From the NCBI GenBank assembly GCA_032622095.1, contig CP136067.1:54663899-54727898 (forward strand): a stretch of DNA of 64,000 nucleotides, given 5' to 3'. The position numbers and the translations under genes were made by a program. Numbering within the stretch: position 1 is the first letter of the stretch; each line of letters opens with the position of its first letter. Source of the stretch: Siphonodentalium dalli (Eukaryota > Mollusca > Scaphopoda > Gadilida > Siphonodentaliidae). Below, piece by piece: positions 35,641 to 47,155 of this stretch. Under the pieces are notes generated by a model. It was not told where the DNA came from. It ran no database searches and saw only the letters and a program-made list of their open reading frames with translations.

Positions 35641-36552
35641 GTCTGCCGGTCATATGCGGTGGAGGTTCTCATATTATCTGCCGGTCATACGCGGGGGAGG
35701 TTCTCATATGAACATATTATCTGCCGGTCATACGCAGGGGGGTTCTCATATGAACATATTATCCGCCGGTCATACGCGGTGGAGGTTCTCATATTATCCG
35801 CAGTCATCTGCGGGGGAGGTTCTCATATTATCCTCCGGTCATACAGGGGAGGTTCTCATATAAACATATTATCCGCTGGTCATACGCGATGGAGGTTCAT
35901 ATTATTCACGCGAGGGAGGTTCTCATATTATACGCCAGTCAAACACGGGTGAGGTTCTCATATGAGAACCTCCCCCGCGTATGACTGGTGGATAATATGA
36001 GAACCTCCCTCGCGTATGACCGGCGGATAATATGAACATCCACCGTGTATGACCGACGGATAATATGTTCATATGAGAACCTCCCCCGCGTATGACCGGC
36101 AGATAATATGAGAACCCCCACCGCGTTCATATTATTCACCGGTCATACGCGAGGGAGATTCTCATATGTGGGGGAGGTTCTCATATTATCCACCGGTCAT
36201 ACGCGGTGGAGATTCATATTATCTGCCGGTCATACGTGAGGGAGGTTCTCATATTATCCGCCGGTCATACGCGGGGGTGCTTCTCATATGAGAACCTCAC
36301 CCGCGTATGACCGGCGAATAATATGAACATCCACCGCATATGACCAGCGGACAATATGTTCATATGAGAACCTCCCCTGTATGACCGGAGGATAATATGA
36401 GAACCTCCCCCGCAGATGACCGCGGATAATATGAGAACCTCCACCGCGTATGACCGGCAGATAATATGTTCATATGAGAACCTCCCCTGCATATGACCGG
36501 CAGATAATATGTTCATATGAGAACCTCCCCCGCGTATGACTGGCAGATAATA
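35641..36552. repeat. 35-43-bp minisatellite that reverses strand several times
   Basis: Unit: CCGGTCATACGCGGGGGAGG followed by TTCTCATATTATC, some units with an extra TGAACATATT. Forward units fill 35641-35965, reverse units 35960-36130, forward again 36130-36285, reverse 36285-36552. Each switch is at the palindrome TTCTCATATGAGAA (35957, 36283). The whole array is the loop of the surrounding palindrome and is itself self-complementary. Confidence 0.92.
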
Positions 36553-37430
36553 TGAGTTTTTAAGTCTATAAACACTATTTGATTTGAATATTCTTTCGAA
36601 CAGTCTCACCATTGACATATTCATGCGTTCAACCCAGTTAATCTATTTTGTAACTTGGCTTGTAATCGCCGGACACCGGCTTCCGGCATCTGGGCTTTTA
36701 GTCACAACTGAAATAAAAAATAAGTGCGAATTATAACAAATGAAGAGCGCAACGCCCTTAAAAAATCAAATTTGATACGTCTTCTGATACATGGTGTATA
36801 TTCGTATTTTGTTGACGAAGTGCTGCTAAGAACAGGTTTAGTTGGAACGATAAAACGGCTTCAGTCGGCCATTCTATTTTTTACGAGAAAAAGTAGCGCT
36901 CTTTCTTGGAGTGAATTTCTGAAACAATTTCACTGCGTGTTGGACCCATTTGGACAAAATTACATTTCCTGTGTCTAATCCTACATTTTTATATACTATA
37001 CGCCCCATTATATGGAATATATCAGCTGAAATCGATCCTGTTATTGTAAACATCGAGTCTATTTTTTAGCTGTTTTCATCGGCGCGTGTTTGCGAGTTCG
37101 CCATTACATTATTCGTTCTAAAACAGCCATATTGTAGCTAAAAACGAATGCGCAGTATTCCACTGTGTCATTTGGTACCTAACACTTGTTGTTTGCTAGC
37201 GTATTCATCGAGAAATCTAAATTCTAAACATTGACGTCGAACGCAGTTTTTCGTGTTTCATGGCACCTTCGCATGGGTGGGTTAATCGGTCTGTGCAATA
37301 GATGATAAACTTCATTTTAATACCAAGTTTGCTTGTGGGCATAGCGTTATCGCTGTAAAAATATATTTCTACAGCTGTTCTACGGCCTTGATTTCGACAA
37401 TTTTATGTTAGGACAGTTGTCGATCGAATA

Positions 37431-37778
37431 ATGCAACTTCTGCTGTCCGGTCAGTGGCGGGGTTAATATGTGTGGATAGTGCGAATGTGGGCCTTTCGCT
37501 AGACACCAAAAGTAGCCCTCTACGTGCTGTATTCCTCGAGATATTAAATTGTTAAGTTAGAATTAAAATGAGAAGTTAGGATTGTGACCCTAATAACTCT
37601 CCTTAAAATTTTATGAACCTATGAGAATATTTAAGTTGTGATTCAGTACAGTACCCCTTTAAACTTTTAATCATCACCAACACCTGACGCACAAAGGGGC
37701 CGCGGGCCCATGACCACACCGCCGCTGAATATAGGCTCCCGAAGCCATCCAACAAAATAACGGGTAGAAGTCCGCTAT
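37431..37778. mobile_element. Fragment of TTAA element family 1 and unique sequence
   Basis: CAGTACAGTACCCCT at 37644-37658 followed by TTAA (37659-37662) matches the right end of the elements at 38434-39168 and 55554-56196. The left end is not visible. The remainder shows nothing recognisable. Confidence 0.6.
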
Positions 37779-37809
37779 CGGATACCCGTTTAGGTTCGTA
37801 CGTTTCAAG

Positions 37810-37838
37810 ATGGCGGCGCCCAGTAGACAGAATAAACG
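37810..37838 (+). other. Possible first coding exon, ATG to splice donor
   Basis: ATG preceded by CAAG, then codons for MAAPSRQNK and a split Arg, followed at once by GTAAGTGTAT, a textbook donor. The upstream 40 bases are less AT-rich than the surroundings. The mirrored copy at ~48205-48233 (minus) keeps the donor and most codons but has GTG instead of ATG (VAAPSGQDK). No second exon could be identified, so this could be a real 5' exon carried in the duplication or a coincidence in a repeat. Confidence 0.35.
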
Positions 37839-38433
37839 GTAAGTGTATATATTGTCTTCAAGATTCAATTAACGACATCTTTCGGTGATACACCTTTAAA
37901 CAGTTATGTAGGAATGTGTATGCCCAACACATACGTATTATGCCTTTCGCATGACAGGCGTGTGAATTGTTGCATTTGGCGTGTCAAGTCGTCATCAAAT
38001 TTCGAAATTTAATCGAGGCGGCGAAATGTTCGCTTTTTCGTAATTTTTTGGCCCTGGCCTCATGGATCTGCAAATTTATGTATTGTCGTGGGTAGATTAA
38101 GTTACCACACATCTTCGGAATGCAAATCCGGAGATATTTTTATTGTCTAACTCCGAAAAACGACCTTTGAAAATTTCAAAATGTTCAGGTTCAGATTAGC
38201 AATATTTCCGATGATTTTGTTCAGGTTCAGAAATAATTTTCGTTCGGTTTCGGACAATTTTCGTTCAGGTTCGGACAATTTTCGTTCAGGTTCGGACGCA
38301 TCAAAACCTCACCGAGAAGCGAAATGCCGAGATGTAGTCGCGTTCTTATTGTGAGTGTTGTTTACGAACACGCATTGTTATATCGCTGTGAATCTGCAAA
38401 ATATATAAAAGGCCTCAATCATTGACTGCTTGA

Positions 38434-39168
38434 AAGGGATACTGTACTCAAATGTTGTTGTTGCTGTCTATAGTCTTTGAGTCGTAGAATAAGGTAACCA
38501 GCTTTCCGTTATTTTAAAGTATGTTGAGTATGATGTGATGTTACGGATGGCAGATTAGCCGGAATGAAAAAATACCAATTGTCGTTGTCGATTAATTTCT
38601 GTACAGTTTTCAAGCAAATGTATCAAATAAATGTTATGTTATATACTCATTTAAGTTATTTCCACTAGCCATTGAGTGGCTTGCGCATACGCCCCGTATC
38701 AACATATTTTTACACGACCGTGTGTGCCACGCGTTGCCCAATCCACTATCCGTCAATTAATTTGATTACGTCTTGTACACGGAAATTCGTAAATTAATTT
38801 ATGGCTCCAGTCATAAATTAAATTTATATCCAATTATGAACTTTGATTTTAAGATAACCTGTTGATTTGAACGTTTACAGAATACATCTCCGACTCAAAT
38901 TACTAATCTTTCTATATATTATCGATATTAGATCGTTGGTATTACCGGGAATCTATTGAAGATGGCGCACAAACTTCAATAAATTCCTGGCAATACCAAC
39001 GATCTAATATCGATAATATATCAGTAGAAAGATTAGTAATTTGAGTCGGAGAACGTTTACAGAATACATCTCCGACTCAAATTACTAACCTTTCTATATA
39101 CATGTATTATCGATATTCGATCGTTGGTATTATCGGGAATTTATTGAAGATGGCTTACAGTACCCCCT
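38434..39168 (+). mobile_element. TTAA element family 1, with an internal inverted duplication
   Basis: TTGA (38430-38433, one change from TTAA) then AAGGGATACTGTAC at the left; GTACCCCCT then TTAA (39169-39172) at the right. The right third matches 56020-56190 (CGACTCAAATTA, GATATTAGATCG, GGGAATTTATTGAAGATGG). Between 38891 and 39061 the ~80-base block CATCTCCGACTCAAATTACT is present three times, one inverted, making a hairpin. TTAA targets are typical of piggyBac and Kolobok elements; no transposase is present. Confidence 0.75.
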
Positions 39169-39172
39169 TTAA

Positions 39173-41155
39173 CTCAGTTCTGAAATTGACATAAAATGTT
39201 ACCAAGTTCCGTGCAGAGTTCAGTGCAAGACTTAGCGTAGCGAGGGGACTGAACTCTGTTTTGCAGCTTGGAATGTTACATCACCTCCCGTGAATACCAG
39301 TCTAATCTCAATGACCATGCATGTGTGCAACGTAACATGTAACAGGTAGATGTATGGACAGTTATGGACAGTTATCTGTTTCACCAACATGCGACGACCG
39401 TCGAGGCCTCGTATGTGGATGGGGGGGGGGAACCACGCGAGCACATACATGTATCTCACATGCATACAATAACACAGTGTATAAACCGTACAAACATTAA
39501 ATCGGAAGTTGTTTTCGTAAAGACGAAAAATGCTATTTTTAGAACGTAAATGTGACAGAAATATCACAACAACACCACAAAATCCAGGTTTCAGACGGAC
39601 ACACGGTTGCACCACATATACTAACGTAATTATAAATTGTACATACACATTTGCCGATCGTAAGCGGGGGCCATTTGAGCGAAGGACTCTGTTTAATAGA
39701 TAAAAACGGCCTTTGATCACTTCAGAAAATAATTTTCTCGCAAAAATTCCCTCTTCAAACAGGGGGTGGGGGGGGGGGGGTCTGGAAAAAAATTGCACAT
39801 ATAGGGCCCAACAAGTTTTTTTCCGACCTCGAGGGACCCACCATGTGCACCCCATTTTTGCAAAAAAAATATTTTTTTCCTCCAAAATTTTGGGGACCCA
39901 CCCCCCGTTTCTCATGTTTTTATAAAAATTTCAGATGGTTTTTTTAGCCGTTCTTCAATAATGTGTTAACTGCCTTACTAATTGGTAAACACAGATCAGA
40001 AAAACGAAAAATATACTGTATTTCCATGTGTTTCCTGGTGTTTTCAGTATCTAACAACAATATTAATTAAGCATTGTGTAGGTACACTATATGTCACAAA
40101 TTGCCCTAGACCCCATTATAGCCTTAATATATCGAGTGTGTTGTGTCTGACAGAGAACACTGGCCAGTGTAAATAGTGGTAAACAGGTCAGGGGTTCCAC
40201 AATTATATGTGCATGATCAACGAACTCTTTAGTCTTATCCAACGGCCGGGATGGGGTGGGAGGGGAACTGTGTTTTGGTTATGTATACACATAGATATAT
40301 GGTTATTATACTGCCCGATATTAGTCGGCGGGTATATAGTTGACGTCTCGAGCCGTCTGTCCGTACAAACATTTTGAATTTTAACTCAAGTGTCAGTTCA
40401 TATACCTTTATAGTATTTTAGTTTCGTCTTATTGAGCAGTAAAGCTCCCAGATGAAGTTCGGAAATTCAATGAGAATAGCGTCACCTTCATTTGGGATTG
40501 TCTGAGCAGTAAACAGTAATGTCATTCATCATAACCAAATCAGTTTTATTTGGATAATTGTTGCAAATTAACATTACTTGCAATCATTCAAGATGAGAAA
40601 TAACCAGAAGGAATGAATTTGATTACATGCCAGAACAAGACAGTATTTCAGACATTAGAAATTTATGAGATACCCTTTTCAATTTCATGTTATGCAACAA
40701 TCAGGTTAATGATATCTACTAGTAGTCATCATTGAGTATTCACCATGTAGTATCCAAATTGTGATAGAGTTTTTTTGTTTTATTACTTTTATTCAGATAA
40801 TACAACTGGGTAATATATTAACTTTGTTACTAAATATTTCTTCCGTTGATCATAAGTTTCCTGAACGTTAATACGGTGGTCCACTGTGAAGTGGTCCGGG
40901 ATACTGTGAAATCCAGAATGTTGCTAAATCTGAGGCTAAAGAGTCACTTTAGCTGCCTATATAGTCCTATACCAACAAGCATGGTACTAACATGCTTACA
41001 AACAACATTACATGGTCAGTACTTGTAAATTGTTTGAAAAAAACCCATTTTGGAAAAAATTTACAAGCACCATTTTTTCCGCCTCTGGACCACCCACCCA
41101 CCCCGGCCCTATATACGGAATTTTTTTGCAGACCCCCCCCCCCCCCCTGCTTCAA
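39173..41155. other. Repeat-derived sequence without a supported gene
   Basis: A 227-codon minus-strand frame covers 39232-39915 and part of it (39500-39770) stays open in the mirrored copy at 47326-47583, but composition is poor, it includes G runs and there is no domain. The G run at ~39769-39780 and the C run at ~41131-41148 belong to the same dispersed GC-homopolymer repeat. 39930-41030 shows no structure. Confidence 0.5.
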
Positions 41156-41478
41156 ATGTCATTTAAACACATATCCAGCATCTGTCGGAAATCCCACTAT
41201 ATTGCAACGGAAAGGCCGTTACGTGTGTAACATACATGGACATGCCCTTGGCTCGAGTGTATTCACAATTTGAACGTAGAGGGTATTGATTTGGACACCC
41301 CGCTCTCAGTCTATGTAAGCCTAGTTGTTTAAGTTGATGATCACTAGTTGCCAAAAATATGTACGCCAAGTTGTGATGATGGGATTTATGTGAAAAGACG
41401 AACCCATGAATTAGGTTTCCATATTAGAGATACTCGGCCTCCCGATGGTCATTATTAACCTTCAACCACAAGAGAAAG

Positions 41479-41991
41479 TATGGAATCCTATTACGGCCAC
41501 TTGCTAATGGCGCTTTCGGCGCTTTCGGCGCGATGCGCCGAAAGCGCCGAAAGCGACAAAAAGTGCGCCATTAGTAACGCGCCGAAAGCGCCGAAAGCGA
41601 CAAAAAGTGCGCCGTAACGGCGCACTATTTGTCGCTTTCGGCGCTTTCGGCGCTTTCGGCGCTTTCGGCGCGGTGCGCCGAAAGCGACAAAATGTGCGCC
41701 ATTATCGTTATTTCGGCGCGCGCCGAAAGCGCCGAAAGCGACAAAAAGTGCGCCGATCGGCGCACATTTTGGCGCTTTTGGCGCTTTCGGCGCTTTCGGC
41801 GCGCGCCGAAACAACGCTAATGGCGCACTTTTTGTCGCTTTCGGCGCGCGCGCCGAAAGCGCCGAAAGCGACAAAAAGTGCGCCGATCGGCGCACATTTT
41901 GTCGCTTTCGGCGCTTTCGGCGCGATGCGCCGAAAGCGACAAAAAGTGCGCCGAAAGCGCCATTAGCAAGTGGCCGTAATAGGATTCCATA
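41479..41991 (+). mobile_element. 513-bp foldback element made of 9-bp GCGCTTTCG units
   Basis: TATGGAATCCTATTACGGCC at the left and its inverse at the right, each followed inward by ACTTGCTAATGGCGC. The interior is built from (GCGCTTTCG)n, CGACAAAAAGTGCGCC blocks and their complements, changing strand at least eight times, with GCGCGCGCGC and GATCGGCGC centres. No 6-bp target duplication is evident; TA is present at both ends. A partial copy lies at 44305-44466. The whole element can fold into several nested hairpins. Confidence 0.88.
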
Positions 41992-42600
41992 GTAACTTCT
42001 GTATGCCATTAAAATGGAGGCGTTTATTGTTGACAATTTTTTTCTAAATTTTACACACCGTGAAATTATCTATAAGTTTTATCAGAAATATGGAATTACA
42101 ATTAGGTGAGTGAACTTCAAAAGCCACAGCTCCTGAACCCCCCCCCCCATTCGCATGGATGCAGGGATGTGGTAACGGAGAGTCCAACATGTTCTCTGCC
42201 TTGTTTGTTCAATGTTATAAAGTTCCATGTTAGAACATAAAAAAAGTTCCCATGTTTTGCACTGATGGAATAATATCTCTACAAGCACTATGCAGAGTAA
42301 AGTTTCATGGCACAATCTGGGGGGAGGGGTTCTTCTGACTTCAATTTCAACTACATGTTTGGGGGGGGGGTGTCCACCTTGGGAAATTCCAACTGCATCC
42401 CCCCTTTAGTCAGAATCAGACCAACACAAGTTTTTGAATAATTCCATTTGCACCCCCCCCCCCCCCCTTGAACCTCAGTCAGACCTAATTTCTAATATAT
42501 TCATAAGCCATGGTTTTATATTTCTATATTCCTGGTATGAGAACATTGACAGATATTTTAACCTGAACATTTATTAGTTATTTGAAAATTTCAAACCTCA
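41992..42600. other. No gene seen; homopolymer C/G runs
   Basis: Contains several C or G runs (~42139-42147, 42361-42370, 42457-42469). The sequence resembles the CCCCC-TTGAACCTCAGTCAG class of decayed repeat. No coding signal. Confidence 0.5.
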
Positions 42601-42609
42601 TACTCCCCT

Positions 42610-43230
42610 CAGGTTGGAAGTGATGACCATTTCTGTCCACAAATTTGACCAAATGTAGTAAAATATTGTTTTGCTAAACTAATTAGCAGTTTTGTATTGG
42701 CCATGTGGATGTGGGGCAATGACACACCGGGCCGACCATGGTTCGATCCGGTGTGCGAAAATTTAGAAATCTTAACAAGAAAATTTTGAAATCGTAACAT
42801 CTACACTAGCCTCAAGCCTTCCTACCGTTGTAAATTTAAACCCTACACCCCCTACTTAGGTTGGAAAATTTTCAACTGATGACAATTCCAATGACAATGT
42901 TGACCAAATGTATGACAATATTGTTTTCTTAAATTTACTAGAAGTTTTTGACTGGCCACGGGGGAGGGACCAGGACACAAGCTTTCCAAGTGTTGGAAAT
43001 TTCCAATCTGTTACCCCCCCCTAAGGTTGGAAAATTTCCAACTGATGACCATTTCTGTCCAAAGTTTTTACCAAACATAGGAACATTTCCCCCCCCCCCC
43101 AATAAATTGTTTTATAATCAAACTACAAGAACATATTTCACCTATTGTTGGTGTGAAATTTCCAACTAATGTTTTGGCAAGTATGAAATTTCCAACTGTT
43201 ATACTTTTGACCAAAGTTGGGGGGCTAACT
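42610..43230 (+). repeat. Imperfect tandem repeat, ~165-250-bp units
   Basis: GGTTGGAA...GATGACCATTTCTGTCC near 42613, GGTTGGAAAATTTTCAACTGATGACAATTCC near 42860 (phrase given in parts here), and GGTTGGAAAATTTCCAACTG near 43026 begin three related units, each followed by ACCAAA-TGTAG/TATG/ATAGG, an ATTGTTTT block and an A/T-rich ACTAGAA block. Units are strongly diverged. Short GAAATTTCCAACT phrases also occur near 43150-43200, 30600 and in R1. Confidence 0.7.
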
Positions 43231-44304
43231 ACTAGTATACGTGCGAAATAAATCTCTGTAGTTCCACTGGTAATGATGCTACCGGAATTTGCCTGTAAAT
43301 ATCATGCAAATTATCTCACAAGAATAAATCATACAGGTATTTGGAGGTAGCACTGGTAGTACAAGTGGAACTATATAAATGTTACTTCCGATGTCTTTCG
43401 CTCTGGTAAAGATGCATGTTAGGTGCATATTTCCGTTCATATTCTGGCACCATGTGGTTTTCTATGACGAAATGCCCACAAAAATGTACCTTGCAAACTT
43501 GCCAGCGTATGAACGTACCCTGAATCATGCCAGAAGCTGGGGTTTGTCCCACAAAAATATTCATGATTGCCAATTACTCAATCAATATATTCACTGCAAG
43601 TCTATCACAGCTAGTGACAGTCAGTTGTGGTGTTCAATTATTAACAGACTTTTTCATTATATTACATTTAATTACATGCGGCAACACTCACTTAAAAAGT
43701 TGCTCAAATGTATGCATACTAATCACTTGACTATATTTAGACTCATTTATAGTGAAAATTCATACATGTGTTAAGTACCATATTAATAAATAATTTTAAA
43801 TCTGAATAATGACAAATTATAGCATTTAGAGGTGTATCTACAGCAAAATTCAGCCCCTCCCTTTTAAAATTGATACATAGGCCTATACATTGTACACATA
43901 TGGCCATGTCCGATCTGCACTGAGGTGCCGGGAGCATCCAAGGGCATCGGGGGGGGGGGGGGGAGAGCCTACAAAAATGGCACTTTTCTGCCCAAAAAAG
44001 GGAATTTTCTCCGCAAACTCGGAAAAAACAACCATAAATTCATTGTGGCAAAAATCCCTATTTTAAAGGTATTTGTCGGTTTTTATGGCCGTTTTTGACA
44101 AAAAATTAATATTCCTTGTGAAATTGGTGGTATTTGGACCCAAAAAGTTACATTTTGCTATAAAAACACGAGATTAAACACAGCATTTTCTGTCTCCAGA
44201 AAAAGGGCAAGTCCTGCCCCCTTGGTCAAGGGCAGGGGATCAGCTGCCCCCTCTTCCGGCACCCCTGCTGGGCTGATCACATACTTAATTGTATACATGC
44301 CCTA
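43231..44304. other. No supported gene
   Basis: A 131-codon plus-strand frame (43379-43774) exists but has no recognisable domain, no upstream signal and typical AT-rich codon content. A 12-G run lies at 43950-43962. The remainder shows nothing. Confidence 0.45.
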
Positions 44305-44466
44305 ATGGCGCACCGCGCTAATGGCGCACTTTCTGTCGCTTTCGGCGCGCGCCGAAACAACGCTAATGGCGCACTTTTTGTCGCTTTTGGCGCGCGCGCC
44401 GAAAGCCCCGAAAGCGACAAAAAGTGCGCCGATCGGCGCACATTTTGTCGCTTTCGGCGCTTTCGG
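44305..44466 (+). mobile_element. Partial copy of the GCGCTTTCG foldback element
   Basis: CTAATGGCGCACTTTTTGTCG, GCGCGCGCCGAAA and GTGCGCCGATCGGCGCAC match 41810-41925. Neither TATGGAATCC terminus is present. Confidence 0.85.
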
Positions 44467-44669
44467 ATTTAGTGATGGAAAGAGTAAAATCCAAGATGGC
44501 TGCCAGTGGCCATATTTTTCATAAAATCATTCAAATTTGACAGCTCCCATCTATAGGTGATCCTCGACCCATATACCGAATAACGTTGAAATCGGCCAAA
44601 GTTTGTTTTAACACATTTGTTTTATTTTTTTACAGTTTTTTAATAGTCTATTTTTGTTTGAAGAGTTAA

Positions 44670-45080
44670 AAGTACTCAATCCGAAATGTCGCTCGCAAAT
44701 CTGCGCAAATTACTATTTCCTTGGCATCGGCGGTAAAAGATATTTGATTCGAGTCGCGGAACCGACCCATCAAAGCTCAGAGTGATCACATCTCGATGTT
44801 TGAATTCTATTATTTTAATTTAAATGGCCCAGTAAAAAGTCGACGAGAAGACTTCTATGAACAAATTGCGGATGAAGATGGATAACTCTAAAAACAAGTG
44901 ACTTTTTTGTGTCAGATATTTGACAATAACATGTTTTGGGCAATTTTATATTATAGTTGACTGTGATTAACATTAGTTTTGTGCAATTATTCGATTCTTA
45001 TAACTGACGCGGCATTTAAAAAAAAAATGTTGTTGTTGGAATCTGATGATATGGGAACCATCGAATCGGATTGAGTACCT
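44670..45080 (+). mobile_element. TTAA MITE, AGGTACTCAATC family, complete copy
   Basis: TTAA (44666-44669), AAGTACTCAATCCGA at the left, TCGGATTGAGTACCT at the right followed by TTAC (one change from TTAA). It shares ATATTTGATTCGAGTC and CCCATCAAAGCTCAGAGTGAT with 46025-46337. The left half is part of the palindromic core; the right half carries TGTTGTTGTTGGA, the complement of the CAA stretch at 19150. Confidence 0.78.
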
Positions 45081-45413
45081 TTACGTGAAGAGTTTACATT
45101 TATTTGAAGAATCTATTATTGTGTTATGCATGCTTTCATTTACACCAGGGGTGGTATTCACCAAGCGAGACTATTTTATAAACCAGGTAGTTTATTTGGT
45201 AGTGGCTGAACGCAAAGGTATCTTCGCTTCAGCGCCAACGATACACGCTGTCGATGATGTGATTGATCCAATCTCTCAGATTTGTCACTTGTCAATGGAC
45301 ACCGTCTCACGACTAATTCGTGAACACTCACCGGCCACAATCAGCATGTATAGCGGTATAATTTTTGGGTATAATTGTATGGAGACTCATGCTGGCGTTT
45401 ATACATCTGCAGA
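45081..45413. other. Open frame of unknown meaning
   Basis: Most of a 123-codon plus-strand frame (45046-45417) with protein-like composition in its second half (ERKGIFASAPTIHAVDDVID, then HLSMDTVSRLIREHSP). It starts inside the TTAA MITE, so the first part is not a gene start. It ends one base past the start of the Harbinger-like frame. I do not recognise it; it could be a decayed exon. Confidence 0.3.
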
Positions 45414-45542
45414 ATGAGTTTCGATGACATTATTGGGGTTTTTGAATTATCACAGCGTGAAAATGAAGAGCCAAGAAGACAACGTCTCAGAAGAATTTTA
45501 AGGGACAGATCAAACCCACTTGAACCCAATATTTGCTTCTAA
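45414..45542 (+). pseudogene. N-terminal remnant of a PIF/Harbinger-type transposase
   Basis: A 42-codon frame from ATG: MSFDDIIGVFELSQ, then an Arg-rich stretch RRQRLRRILRDRSNPLE and a stop five codons later. The pattern of an acidic-hydrophobic start, a basic helix and R(D/N)R-x-NPLE is typical of the beginning of animal Harbinger nuclease proteins, which are around 350-450 residues long. Everything after NPLE, including the DDE catalytic residues, is missing. No TIRs were found around it. Function is lost; assignment rests on this short motif. Confidence 0.5.
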
Positions 45543-46020
45543 CTATAAATTCTATGTCTATGGAGTTATCATTTTTAATTTCCATTCTTTATTCGAAAAG
45601 TTGTGTATTTATGTCAAACAAATGATGTTGTAGAATGACCGCCCCAATACATTCTTTCCACACACCCCACCCCGATCCAAAATGAACGCCCTCTGAATGG
45701 GTTCAAATAGGACGCCATATATACATGTAGGCCTTGACCGATATAGGCCAAACAAAAGCGGCGGCCATTTTGGATCGGTGGGGTGTGTATGGGGTGAATT
45801 TTAATCGGCCAAGGACTGGAAAATGGCTGTAGCCATGGAGTATTTTTAGAACATATGAAATGGGTATATCAAAATCTTGAAGCTCGAATGAGCCATGTCC
45901 GATTTAAAACAAATTAGTTTAAATAGCATGAATGTAGTTTTACCTGTAGGGTGTTATTCCATGAGAACGGAGTTTGTATCACTTACTGCTAAAATTAAAA
46001 GCTTATAATTTTTTACCAAT
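45543..46020. repeat. Short hairpin in otherwise non-coding sequence
   Basis: ACACACCCCACCCCGATCCA near 45660 pairs with TGGATCGGTGGGGTGTGT near 45771, with a loop of ~85 bases containing GCCATATATACATG. No gene seen. Confidence 0.7.
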
Positions 46021-46024
46021 TTAA

Positions 46025-46337
46025 AGGTACTCAATCAGATCAGACGCTCCTAAATTACTTTTTCTTTGGCTTCGGGTGTAAAAAATATTTGATTCGAATC
46101 AAGGAACCCACCCATCAAAGCTCAGAGTGATAACTCTTGGATATCCATCTTCATCCGCACATTCGTCCGTTCGACCACGTACTTCTGGTCCACAAACAAT
46201 AGAAATAGCAACTTCAAACATCGATATCTAATCACTCTGAGCTTTGATGGGTGGGTTCCTCGACTGGAATCAAATATTTTTTAGCCCCAAAGCCAAAGAA
46301 ATAGTAATTTATGAGCGTCTGATCGGATTGAGTACCT
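46025..46337 (+). mobile_element. 313-bp palindromic MITE with TTAA on both sides
   Basis: TTAA (46021-46024), AGGTACTCAATCAGATCAG at the left, the inverse GATTGAGTACCT at the right, TTAA (46338-46341). Arms of about 120 bases (CTTTGGCTTCGGG, TTTGATTCGAATCAAGGAAC, CATCAAAGCTCAGAGTGAT) fold around a centre near 46180. Best-preserved member of its family in the window. Confidence 0.9.
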
Positions 46338-46341
46338 TTAA

Positions 46342-47155
46342 TATTAATGTGTCTAACTGAAGTGCAATTGTGTGGTACTAAAATTAGATCAGAAATATAC
46401 ATTACCCCATACTATTAGTTTTATTTATGGCTTATTGTTTCAACCACTATATGGTATATCGTAGTGTCACAACACATTCAGTTTCGATGGCACATGGGGA
46501 TCACCAAAATGTTATCTTCATTATGACATAACGCACGGGGAGGCGCCGGATTGCCCGACTCGTGGGTTACCAGCCCCTTCAAGAGAGGGGCGGGGGGGGG
46601 AGCTATACAGGATTAGCCATTGCAGATTGCAACCCTCCCCGACGGGGGGGGGGGGGGCTTTAACTACCTCCAACCCCGATACCCCAAAACCCATCTGGTA
46701 CCACCCTTGACATATAACGAATTGAATTTTGTTCTCATAATTCGATTTTCACATCTATAATTAATGGGGAATTTGTTGTTGTCGCATTATTTTGAAGAAA
46801 AATGACTCTAGGAACAAAATTACAGGGCCAGGAAAAATGTGTAAGCAGGGCTGCAGAACCAACCACCTCCCCGCCTAGTGTTCGGAAAACAATTGCAGAC
46901 CCCACCCCTGACCTATACACAATTTCATCACAGAATACAACATATTTCCTCAAACCCCAAATACAGCTTTGTTACATGCGGAGTCGAATCAAAGTAGCTA
47001 AATATAGTATCGGAATACCTTGTTTGATTCAGGCAGAGTCTATAAGTTCAATGACGTGACATTTCGAAGACATAGTTATGTTTAAGTGGATCGAAAGGAA
47101 CATATCATTACTGTACGATTCCTGAATAACATCGCAACTAGTATTGTTGTCGTAC
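46342..47155. other. No gene seen; G/C homopolymer repeat
   Basis: G runs at ~46589-46599 and 46646-46656, then ~46850-46920 with TAGTGTTCGGAAAACAATTG and GCAGACCCCACCCC, a milder version of the 10.8-kb and 41.1-kb homopolymer repeats. Nothing coding. Confidence 0.5.

Larger units (their letters stand above)
32098..37430. repeat. 5.3-kb palindrome with a strand-switching minisatellite loop
   Basis: TTGCATTATTCGATCGACAA near 32098 pairs with TTGTCGATCGAATAATGCAA near 37410. The left arm is 32098-32339 plus 34990-35640, interrupted by a 2.64-kb insertion; the right arm is 36553-37430 without it. Shared segments include TTCGACGTCAATGTTTAGAA, CAAACACGCGCCGATGAAAA, CCGGAAGCCGGTGTCCGGCG and the ends of the array. 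Arm differences are scattered single bases. No transposase. It is a foldback element or a palindromic duplication. Confidence 0.88.

Noticed and set aside
39232-39915. 227-codon minus-strand frame
   Set aside because: Crosses a G run and two different repeats, has no domain and poor composition. Only the part shared with 47.4 kb deserves a test.
42735-42750. GGTTCGATCC resembling a tRNA B box
   Set aside because: Flanks do not form a T-stem, and no A box or acceptor stem can be built. It is part of a CACACCGG/CCGGTGTG palindrome.
43379-43774. 131-codon plus-strand frame
   Set aside because: No recognisable motif, no homologous copy in the window, start and context unremarkable.
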